Part shown: in pieces, positions 23,107-33,530 of the stretch | Layout: every line of letters begins with the position of its first letter | How positions within the stretch are numbered: the stretch's first letter is position 1 | Assembly (NCBI GenBank): GCA_032719365.1 | Contig: CM064873.1 | Span: 10,450,501 to 10,514,500 of the forward strand | DNA: 64,000 nt | DNA from: Prinsepia uniflora | Lineage: Eukaryota > Streptophyta > Magnoliopsida > Rosales > Rosaceae | Direction of reading: 5' to 3' | The notes under the pieces: generated by a model | Database searches by the model: none | The model's input: the letters and a program-made list of their open reading frames with translations, nothing else | What the model was told of the DNA's origin: nothing | Position numbers and translations under genes: made by a program

Positions 23107-26095
23107 TGACACGACCCACCCCTAATTCTCCGGGATTAAGGGCTAAGTCATGCTCCCGTCGAACTTACGCGTGACACGAAGGCTAAACCGACGTCCAACC
23201 TCCATGTAACACGTAAGCAGGATAAGGGATTTCCCAACGAACCGTCCACAAGTTCCGGACTTCCCAGAGCGCGCAGAATCTACTGTGGATCGCGTGTGTG
23301 ATGTCTCCGTCTCTCTCTACCAACAGCCCGCATCGCAACAACCTGAAGGGTATCGAAAACATAAAAGACTGTGAGTGGACAAACATAAAGAATATGTTCT
23401 GAAAACAGATTATAGAAAAGTACATTTTACCCTTCACGCAAAAACCAATGCATGCATATGAAAACCTTTTCATGAAACCATTTCATATCCAAAAATCATC
23501 AATGAAAATTGGAATCGTTTCTTTCCTTAAATCCGTAACTCAAATCCAGGGTCTCAGCCCAAAAGCATAAATCCTCATCAAAGTGCGGGAACTCAGCCCA
23601 AAACTCATCAAAGCCAAATCATCCGGGCCACTGCCCAAAATTTCTGAAAACCAGTGAAAAACTAGTGAAAAAAATCAATCAGTCAAGTTGCTGGATCTCA
23701 AGTGCGCCCGAGTCTTTAAACTCAAAACACATGCGCATAATCAGGCCTTCCCGGGATATCAACGAGTTTTTAAACTCAAAACAAAATCAACAGGCCTCGG
23801 GGGATATCACAATAACTGAGTCTTTAAACTCAAAACATATCAATCCAGGGCCCTCCCTCGTCAATCAACCGAGTCTTTAAACTCAAAATTAGATCCAGCC
23901 ATTTTCCGGGTCTTTAAAACCAAAACCAGTTTTTAACGGGTCTTTAAACCCAAAACCAAGTGAAAGCCATAGAAAATCCATATCTGAATTTGCAATAATG
24001 ATTCCGTAAGCTAGTATCCGGAACCATCATCCCGAACCCAAATCCAGAAATTCACCTTTCAAGTTCCAAAACTGAATCCGAATCACGTTTATCGAAATCC
24101 CTTTTATGAACAGGGATTCAAACCCGAAATCACTTTTTCAAAATCAAATCATATTTCAAATCCCAAAATCAAATCATCAAAACCATAGTCAAATCACAAC
24201 ATAAATCGTAATCTCGTAAAACGTGCAGAAACGTAAATATCTTGAAATACGTGCAAAACCGTAAATCATCAAGATCACAATCATAAACATAGAAATCACG
24301 TATAGAAAACATATAAAAACATTTATGCATACATGATAAGTTAGAAAGCAAAGTCCACTCACAGACCATTAGCGTCGCCGCCTCGATACGCATGCGCTTA
24401 TGCTTTCCTGGCTAATTCATTATCACCGGCTTTCCCCAACCTGTCCAAATCTCATAATAAGGTCATTAACTACTTCACAATATTTATACTAAAGCCCCAA
24501 AATTTTCTCGAATTTTTAACTATTTTTAAACGAGCTCTAAAACCTTCGAACATCTCGAAACATATAAAGACGATGTTGGATCGACTCAAAACTAGTGCCA
24601 AAGTGTTCGTTACATCGAATACTTTAAAAGTTGTGTTGGAACCTTCCTCAAAATCCGTACCACGCACCCTCACGTGCCGCCCAAAAGGGCTTCGCGTGGG
24701 AGCCACGCGCCCACTGTTCAAGCATCTTCAACCTGCGATCGACTGGTTCAGACCGGTTCAGCAGGCCAGTCGGTTCAACTGAACCGGTGTGGGCGGTTCG
24801 ACACCGGCTTTCATCGTATTTCAATCCGATTTCGATCTTATTCATTCCTAAATACTGGTCTCAATCTTTCCAATCAATTAAGAACCCAAAACCAAGAACT
24901 TGTCATCTAAAATTGACCTCTGAATCTCGAAGGATGAACCGGCCATGTTCTCCACCATGTTCTTTCTGTTTCCGGCCACCTCCTGTCGTGGTTTCATTCC
25001 CCATACATCCCTTGTATCCTCCAAATTGTAGTCCAAATTACAGAATCGGTCAAAAACGTCTAAAACCACAAACACCATTTTCGAATTTAAACAAAGGCTC
25101 ACGGGTTTCCTAGCTTACCTTCCTCCTCCGCTGTCGTAACCACCACCTGTGGCTTCCACTCTCATCGTCCTAACTTCTCCTTTCTTTTTTATTCAGAAAT
25201 CATGAGCAGAAGATATCGTTTGAGAGGTTTGAATGGGTTGGGTTTCACGATCACACACAGTCTCTGTTTTTTACGGCTTAGGGCCACCGTCCACGGCAGC
25301 CGTCACGGCACGCCACCACAACCCCCACTCTGCTTCTCCCACTTCCTTTCACCAATCACAAGTATTCATCACCTATGTTGAGAGAGTTAATGGAAATGGT
25401 TCTCACGATCAAACTCTGTCTCTCTGTTTCTCATGTGCACCCCAAACCGTTTAACTCATTTTTTTCAACTTTTAAAACATGTGAAACAAATAGAAGACGG
25501 TGGGAGAGGCTTCTCTTGCCTTCCAGAGAGGGACAAGTGTCCCAAAACAATTGGGCACACTTCCCAAGCATCCAAGTGTCCCCTGATCACTGGGCACCAA
25601 TCCCAATGCAGCCAATGGACCAACATGCCCTTGAGACTAAATTACCAATATGCCCCTCGCACATTTAGACCATTAACTGAACCATCCGACGTCCATTGAC
25701 AACGTGCCGCCTGTCGTTGTACTTAAGGAATCGAGACCTACCTAACGATCCTCGAAATGCGTGGAAAAACATGTCGTATGAAAAGTCAATAATTTGCTTC
25801 TTTTCAACCAAAGTACCGAAATACCTTCGAACTTCCGAACATTATAACTTTTTTCTCGAATGTCGGAATCGGACGTGCCACCTGTTTACGGACTCGTGAC
25901 ATCACGAACTACGCCATAGTCATCGGTTAAAGTCCATTCGACTGCCCAAAGAAAAGTCAACTTTTCGCCCATTCTAGAAGCAAAATCGTCATTTCGCACC
26001 GCCCGTCCGAAATCACCCTAACTAATCACCGATTAACTTCACTAATCCGTCATTAACCACTAATCTAATCTCGGTTTCCGAGATGGGTTGTTACA
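23107..26095 (-). mobile_element. LTR-E: solo LTR, TSD GCGTG/ACGTG
   Basis: 2,989 bp, plus strand TGACACGACCCACC...GAGATGGGTTGTTACA. Flanks GCGTG (23102-23106) and ACGTG (26096-26100) differ by one base. The intron-like segment on the minus strand runs from 24362 to acceptor CCCTTCAG ending at 23343 (1,020 bp), with the complementary motif at 23371-23380. A GAGTCTTTAAACTC array lies at about 23709-23945, with hairpins such as GGG-TCTCAG-CCC. GGTTC/GAACC inverted repeats and a GC-rich hairpin block lie at about 24660-24800. The upstream 170-bp unit is duplicated (around 25701 and 25873). Confidence 0.88.
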
Positions 26096-26537
26096 ACGTG
26101 CATGTGCTCAAGAACATTCATTAATAAAAAACATGGATAATAGCTAATCAAAAAATTTCAAGCAATCATAGAATTCAGAGAACTTGATATCCAGAAACCT
26201 TGCTCAAGGTAAAATTGGGGGTCACTTAACTAACCAAACAATCCACTAAAATCACAGGTTCATTACAAGGTATATCATGTTCATATTTTTAAGCCTAGAA
26301 CTAAAGATAAAGCTATACCACATGCAACCTTGATTCCTTTCAACACGGCTATGCTCCCTTGCAATCTTGATTATAGCAATTCATCGACGATTCAATCACC
26401 AAACTTAGAAAAAAACTAAAAACCAGTTGATGAAACTTCGTATAACCAAAATAATCAATCTCTGCTCATGAAGCGATAGTTCTTGATGAGCCTAGAAAGA
26501 TAAGAAAGAAACCAAAAATGTTTCTTCAATGAAAGAA

Positions 26538-26890
26538 GATTTCAAAGCTAATGAGAAGAAAGTGTTTTAGAGATGATCAATGATTTGAGAAACTAATAAC
26601 CAACTTCATGAGAAGAAAAACATTTCTTAGCAGGTTTGTTTACATCAATAAAATCAATAAAGTATTTATGAAACCCAGAATCGATTCACCTCTCGATTGG
26701 CGTAATTACCTCAAAAATCAAGAGCTGAAACCGATCATCATTTTGTTTGAAAAGTCCCTAGCTACAATCATCACACAACTGCTGCCATATTGAATTTCCC
26801 AAAACCGCTGAACTCAAGATGCACAACATTGAATAACAACTTAATGTTAAAAAAGACAAGCATGCCTTTGACAAAATTGAAAAGGAAATA
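26538..26890 (-). repeat. Decayed copia LTR segment (left copy)
   Basis: Shares GATTTCAAA.CT, CCAACTT.ATGAGAAGAAAAAC, ATCAATAAAATCA.TAAAGTAT, AATCGATTCAC.TCT.GATTGG, TCAAGAGCTGAAA.CGATCAT and CACAACATTGAATAA, in the same order and orientation, with 37861-38153. It carries an extra ~85 bp after position 26755. This long direct repeat bracketing copia-like sequence is best read as the 3' LTR (minus-strand element) of an old retrotransposon. Confidence 0.65.
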
Positions 26891-27481
26891 GTAAAACTGT
26901 ATATGATAATTGAACCGTGACTAGTGATGAACATCATCGATATCCTTTAAACCTTCCTCTCCAATATATTACCCAAAAACATAGGCTAAGTCCTAATGAG
27001 CAAGAAATATATTACATATGGAGAGACAAAACCATTCCCTCAAACTTGTAACTAATCCTCACTATGCCCAAACCAAGTTCATATGCTTCTTGAATCTAAA
27101 TATGCGGATAAAAGAACTAATGACAGCATATAATATCATATAGAAATATAAAATAACTAATATTAGCATAGAATATCAAATAGAAACATATGCAAAAGAG
27201 TTCTAAATAGCAGAAATAACATAAACATATCATAAGCAAATAGCAGCGTAATCAAAAGAGCTCATTAATTTAGAAACAAAAAACAAAAATAACTAGTGAA
27301 TACAATTTCCCCCTTTGACAAGGAAATCCAAACACGCAGTAGAACTCCCCTTTCATTTGTCAAGGTACTTGGTTTAGAGGTGAGTGTCATAGATTGAGAG
27401 GTGAAGGGCTCAATTGCTTGTACAATCACATCAAATGAATGGGTAGGGACACCAAAATGAAAGTAGAAATGAGTGATAAGA
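26891..27481 (-). other. Copia internal remnant with polypurine tract
   Basis: No open frame survives. On the minus strand 27321-27303 reads CCTTGTCAAAGGGGGAAA, the AAAGGGGGA signature that SIRE/Maximus-type copia elements carry upstream of the 3' LTR. This supports a minus-strand element running from about 38.2 kb to about 26 kb. Confidence 0.5.
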
Positions 27482-27486
27482 CACAG

Positions 27487-30400
27487 TGACACGACCCATC
27501 CCAATCCCCCCCGGGATTACCATGGGATGTGCCATGCTCCCGTCTGACAAGAGGTGTCGGACAAGGGATAACCTATTGCCACTGCCCAAACGGGCTTCCA
27601 GAGTGCGTAAGGATCGATGGAGGAGGTGTGCGATGCTCAAGTCTCTGCTGCAATCGCATCCGGAATCAACCTGAAGGGCATTAAAAACAAAAGCTGTGAG
27701 TGCACGAAAATAAACAAGTCTGTTTAAAACATTTATAAGACATTTATGCCCCTCAGTAAAAACATATGCATGCGCCAAAAACCAATGATCACACATTTAT
27801 TTAGAAATAACCATTAGGGCCTTAGCCCGGAAACCAAAGCATAGTTTCAATTTCCAAAAGTCAATCCAAGAGTTATTTCATCAATCCAGTAATATTCATT
27901 TATTATTTTTCCATCTCCGGCATCCCCGATGCCTAGCGTCCTAGACGCTTGATGCTCTAGACGTCATATCTCACCGTATTAAGCAACGCGTGCTGCCCGG
28001 GGGTCTCACCGGGTCCATATCTCTGACATCCCCGATGTCTGACGTCTATGACGTCTAGCAATCCTGCTCCTGGATCACTATACGGTCCGGTAGCTCCGTA
28101 CAATGAGCCCTCGCAGGCAATGCACCGTGACTTCTCCAGTGTCCCCGACACTTGGAGGAGACCAGGATATATATATATCCTCATATCGAGATGGTTTTAT
28201 GGAACACATTTTATTATTCATTTCCAAAATATCACAAGGGCCCTGCCCCGAATTTCCATAAAACCGTCATAATTCCAAATAGTTGATTTAAATCCAAAAT
28301 CATTTATTCAATTCCATTTTAGGGTCCCCGACCCGAAATCGCATATATAAATCAACTGGGCCCCTGGCCCGATTTCGTAAGTCAACTGGGCCCCTGGCCC
28401 GATTTCACAAGTTAACTGGACCCCTGGCCCAATTTTACTTTATCAAATCCGTAACCGTTTCATGAAATCATATCCATCCATATTTATGGAAATCAGTGCA
28501 AATCCAGAAAACCTCGATTCACGTGCAAACACGTAAATCACCTCGAAATACGTGAAAACATATAAATTCACTGATATCCAAAATAAGTCATATAATCACA
28601 ATTATAACAATCATGAAACAGTTATGCATGCATCGAATTTATAAAACCAATGTCCACTCACAGACCGTTTAACCGAGCGCCTCGATACGCGTGCCATAGG
28701 CCTTCCCGGGCCACACCACTAACACCGGGACTCCCAATCCTGTCCAAATCACATTAGAGGGTCACTAACCTCCACATTAACATCCCATTAAAGTCCCGTA
28801 ATTTTCCCAAATTTTTAAGTATTTTTAAACTCGATTTAAAACCTTCGGACGTCCCGAACAATATCGAGACGGAATCCGATCGACACGAAACCAACACCAA
28901 AATGTTCGTTACATTGTATAGGACAAAAGTAATGTTTATCATACCTCGGGATTCGCACTCACGCGCCCCCACGCTGTAACAACCCGTACCTACGGGAAGG
29001 GGTAAAAATGTAATTTCTGTGAAGTTTTGTAAAAAGGACGATTTTGCCCCTGTGAATAGTAAACGAAAAGTTGACTTTTTGTAATATTGATTTGATGAGT
29101 GTTCGCCCTTGACCGTGACGTAGGTTAGGACGTCACGAGTCCGTAGACAGGTGGCAGGTTCGATTCGGACAACCGGAGGAAAAGTTATGATGTACGGAAG
29201 GTTGGGGGGCGTTACCGTAATTTTGAGCTAAAAGGGAAAATGTTGACTTTTTGGAGGATGTGTGATTTTCACGTAGACCGAGGACCGTTGGATAGGTCTC
29301 GACGTCCTGAGTTCAACGACAGGCGGCACGCTGTCATCGGACGTCGGACGGAAAAGATACGGGTCTGGAAAGTCTGAGGGCAAAATGGTAATTTTGTGCA
29401 GGAGGGGCATTTTGGTCATTTTTCCTCAGCCCAATCAGATAAGGGCAAGTGGCAGATATTTTTGGGCTGGCCTATAGCTGGTGGACACGTGCTTGGGACT
29501 GGATGGTTCCACAACTTTCTCAAGTGTGCACGGCCACACGTTATCCCCTTTGAACCGTGCATACCTTCGAAGGAAAACAGAAAACAGAGAGAAGATTGGG
29601 GTGAGACGGTGATCGATTTTGACGCTAGGGAGAGTGAAGTGTGAGTCGAGAGAGAGACAGTGAGGTACGGAGGAGCTGGTGATCGTGGTCTGGTGGTGCA
29701 ACCGTGCACGGAGGCGACGTGGTGGACTGTTGGGTAATTGGAAGAAACAGAGGAGATCGTGGACGGTGGAGGCTGTTGTGCCGTGTGGTGAGGCAAACCG
29801 AGGCGGTAGGAGACTCAGGAGGTTGAGGGGAGTCCCACGAGCACGGTGGTGGGTGACGGTTTTCACGGCGGCGCCGGAATCGAAAGGTAAGCCCGTTTAC
29901 TCTGTTTTTCGTGGTTTTTTCAATTTCAAAGTCGTGATGATGGGCTTAGAGTCGAGGGATTAGGAGGTCAGGGTGTTGTTCAGGGAGGTCTTAGGCGTCG
30001 TCTGTGGTGGTTGCCGTGACGGGAGGTTCACGGTGGCTGGTGGTTCGACGGCGAGTATCCAATACTCTGTTTCGGCCGTGATTTCAAACTTGAAGTCGTG
30101 GACTTCGGGGATGAATCGACGGATTCTATGAGTTGGGTAGGACTCAGTAAGGTCCTAGGGTGGTGTTGGTATCACCACCGTGAAGGGGGAAGCTGTGGAC
30201 GGCCGGGAAGGAAAACAGAGCCACGGGCAAGTTTTTTTGAGGTTGAGGACGAAGGGTTCTAGGCCGTGATTGCTGGATTTTAGGACTGGGATTGATTGCA
30301 GGGAACTGGACGAAGCTAGTGGGATTGAAATGGAGAAGAACGGTGGGTGAACGGCGGAGAACCGGTCACGCCGGTTCAACTGTGTTGAACCGGGTGACTC

Positions 30401-33241
30401 GAGGTTGAAGGTGACTGTAGCAGGCGCGTGAGGCCACGCGCAGCCACTTTGGGCGGCGCGTGGGGGCGCGTGGGAAGGAATCCGGTTAAACGTCCAACAT
30501 GAGTTTAGTCCTAAATGTCCTAAGGAGTCCAATGGTATAGTTTTCGGGTTAATCGGACGGTGTTACGGAATGGTTCGGGAATCCGTACGGTTTAGGGTTT
30601 ATGATTAAAATATTATTAAATTCCCGAAAAATTGGGGAAAATAGGGAAGGTATCCTTGATGTTATTGTGACCCTATTTGGTATCTATTGACAGGACGGGA
30701 GACACCAGAGACGGTTGAGGAGCGCACAGAGCGCGAGTGACGTGTCGTAAACTGTGAGTGGACTTTTTCTTATTTCCGAGCATGCCAACTGTTTTAATTA
30801 CTGTTTTATGATTCTATGTGTGTTTTTATGTTTTAAATGATGGTTATACGTGATTGAGATGTTTGCACGTTTTTCGAGATATGTTTTCAGATTTTGATGC
30901 TATATAGGAGAAATTCACCCTATAACTGTTTTCTGATGATGGAAAATGGGTTATGAAACATGGTTAGGGATTTCCTATGGTTTTTAGTATGGAAACGGAT
31001 TTTCCGGATTTGGGTTCGGAATGTCGGTTCTGAATGCCGGAAGGGCTTCGAACCGGGGGTTTCGAATTCGAATTTGGTGATGGATTTGGAATTGGTTTTA
31101 CACTGGATATGGATTGGATTTGCTGGATCTGGATATGGGTTTAAAGACCCGGATTGATATTGATGGGGGACGGGCCCGGATTGAGTTTAAAGACTCGGGA
31201 GTTTAAAGACTCGGATATTATGATATTACCCCCATAGGCCTAGTGAGTTTAAAGACTCGGGAGTTTAAAGACTCGGATTGATATGTGAGGCCTGGTTGAG
31301 TTTAAAGACTCGGATAGGTCCAGCAGGTTTGATCGGGTTATACTTTGGTTTCGTATGATGTTTTATAGTGTATCTGTTTCTTATGGTATTTATAGTGTCT
31401 CTGTTTCTTATGATGTTTTTCATACTATGATTTTTCTATTACTCCATTGGCATGCCTGGTTTTAAACCGGAGGGAACAAATGATTTTATTTTTTCCTTAC
31501 GTTGAATTGCTGGTAAACGGTTTTAGAACTTTTATTCTTTTTGGTCCACTCACACCTTTGGTTTTAATTTCCCTCCAGGTCGTGGTGATAGCGCCGGGGC
31601 GAACGTTGAGGCAGAGATCGAGGCATAGGGCTTCCGACGTTCTTCCGTTGCGGACTTAGACTTGTAGGACTTTTGGTGCCCATTTTGTAGAACTATGCTC
31701 TGACTTACTGTTGTATATATTTACTCCTTCGTCTGATGGTTATGCTTATAGTTGTATTACGTTTCTTTTGGTATTGTAAGTATGATTGTCAGACGGGAGC
31801 AGGGTTCATCCCGAGTATCGAGGTGATATTTGGGACGGGTCCTGACAATCACGCGCCCCCACGCGCCACCGCAAGCGGCTGCGCGTGGAAGCCACGCGCC
31901 AGCTACAGTACCCGCACAGTCATCCCTCTCACCCGTTTGTCTGTAAAACGGGTTGAAAAACCCGCGAACAGACCCGGTTCAAATCCTAGCAATTCGACAT
32001 CGATTCCAACAATTCAAATGTCCATTAGCATCGAATTAGTTTCAATTAGAGATCTGTGGACTAAATTACAAACAATCTTACCTCAAACCTTAAGATCAAG
32101 GATGATTACATGAAGAACAATCCGATCACTGTTCATCATCCGAAATCCTCCCATGTCAATCGATTCCTTCAATCGATGCATCCGTTAGCATCGTGAGGTC
32201 ATACTTAACTCAATCCCCAGTCCAATTGCATCAATCCAAGCCTCAAATCCCACGACTCAAGCTCGAAATTTCTACAGCTACAGTAGTTCTGTTCTTCCTC
32301 AAACGGGCCTCAATTCTCTTCGTTCTTTCGATGTAAATGATCGTGGCAATCCCAGAAGACTCAAACTAAACTCCATTTTGATCGTCACGGCCCAATTCCT
32401 CCAATTCGAATTTCCCCCCCAAAAACCAAATTTTCGATTTCTCAGTCTCCCTCACTCAGTCAATCCCCCGTGTAATCTCAGTTCAAATCAAATTCAATTC
32501 TCTCCAATATTCGTTCACAAATTCAGTGGATAGGGAGGAGATTAAGGGTAGAAGAAATTGAAGTTTGGTTGTACACGGTTGAAGAAGTCTGAAGAGATTA
32601 ATGGAGGAAATAAACAATAATTAAGTTAATTAATTAATAAAACATAATCATAATGTTCCCCCATGTTACTAATCATACTAAACAATTCAGGGATAGATCG
32701 CACTAGACATCCACCAAGTTCAATCATGGCTCCAACTCACGGCTGTTCAAAAATCAACAGTCCAAATTACCATTCTGCCCTTGTGCAGAAAATTACCAAA
32801 ATGCCCCTCACGCATCCTGACCTGTAACCCGGTCATACGGACTCCGATTGATGCGTGCCGCCTGTCTACGGACTCGTATCGACGATACCTACGTAACGGT
32901 CCTTGGCCCTCGGCCATCGGACATCCCGGCCAAAAAGTCAACATTTCCCCTTTTTTCGTCCAAATTACGAAAATGCCCTTGAACTTCCGTTCATCATAAC
33001 TTTCACCACGAACCTCGGAATCGAACGTGCCACCTGTCTATGAACTCGTGACGTCCCGAACTACGTCACGGTCATCGGTCAAAGTCCATTTGACCATCCG
33101 AATTAAAAGTCAACATTTTGCCCACGCCTAGGGGCAAAACGGTCATTTTGCACAATTCGTCCGAAATCGCCCAACTAATCCCAGATTAGTAAATCATAAT
33201 TAAATATTATTAAATCCCAATATTCGGGACGGGTCGTTACA
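27487..33241 (-). mobile_element. LTR-F: solo LTR interrupted by LTR-G, TSD CACAG
   Basis: Plus strand TGACACGACCCATCCC...GGGACGGGTCGTTACA, perfect TSD CACAG (27482-27486 and 33242-33246). ~2.87 kb once LTR-G is removed. The intron-like segment on the minus strand runs from 28661 to acceptor CCCTTCAG ending at 27671 (991 bp). Its interior shows very clear hairpins: GGCATCCCCGATGCC (27919-27933), AGCGTCCTAGACGCT (27935-27949), GACATCCCCGATGTC (28025-28039), AGTGTCCCCGACACT (28138-28152), and GGGCCCCTGGCCC repeated at 28356-28440. The GC-rich hairpin block (31851-31900) was split by LTR-G. The upstream 170-bp unit is duplicated (32856, 33028). Confidence 0.9.
28975..31847 (+). mobile_element. 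LTR-G: solo LTR nested in LTR-F, 16-bp flanking duplication
   Basis: 2,873 bp, TGTAACAACCCGTACC...GGGACGGGTCCTGACA. It sits in the GC-rich block of LTR-F and is flanked by a perfect 16-bp repeat, TCACGCGCCCCCACGC (28959-28974 and 31849-31864), not the usual 5-bp TSD. The intron-like segment runs 30754-31578 (GTGAGTGGAC to CCCTCCAG; 825 bp), with GTCCACTCAC at 31542-31551. A GAGTTTAAAGACTC array lies at 31139-31315. A GC-rich hairpin block lies at about 30420-30475. The upstream unit is duplicated (29142, 29317). Confidence 0.88.
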
Positions 33242-33246
33242 CACAG

Positions 33247-33525
33247 TAGATCAAGTGAACAACGAGTGGGCTTGGAAAAAATATGAGCCATCATGAGTCA
33301 GGCCAAGGGAGCTAGAAGACCATGAGACAAAACAATAGCGACCCATCAAGCGAATTGAGTAGGGTTAGCGTTGTTGGAAGTGGAAAGGACATTGTGGTGA
33401 AGCAAAGTCCATAGTGCATGATGAACAAGAGACAAATATGCTTTGCTAGGTTTCTAACATGTACCAAGAGGCATGGTGGGGTCAGAATAAGCTAGAGCTT
33501 TGTAGACATCAAAAGTTACAAAGGC
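33247..33525 (-). other. Copia internal remnant between LTR-F and LTR-H
   Basis: 279 bp, no gene seen. By position it should belong to the minus-strand copia remnant, but no domain can be recognised. Confidence 0.35.
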
Positions 33526-33530
33526 CATAT

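Noticed and set aside
29416..29866. Minus-strand frames of 126 and 143 codons inside LTR-G
   Set aside because: Two overlapping frames on the same strand in the non-coding part of an LTR, Pro/Ser/His-rich by composition only.
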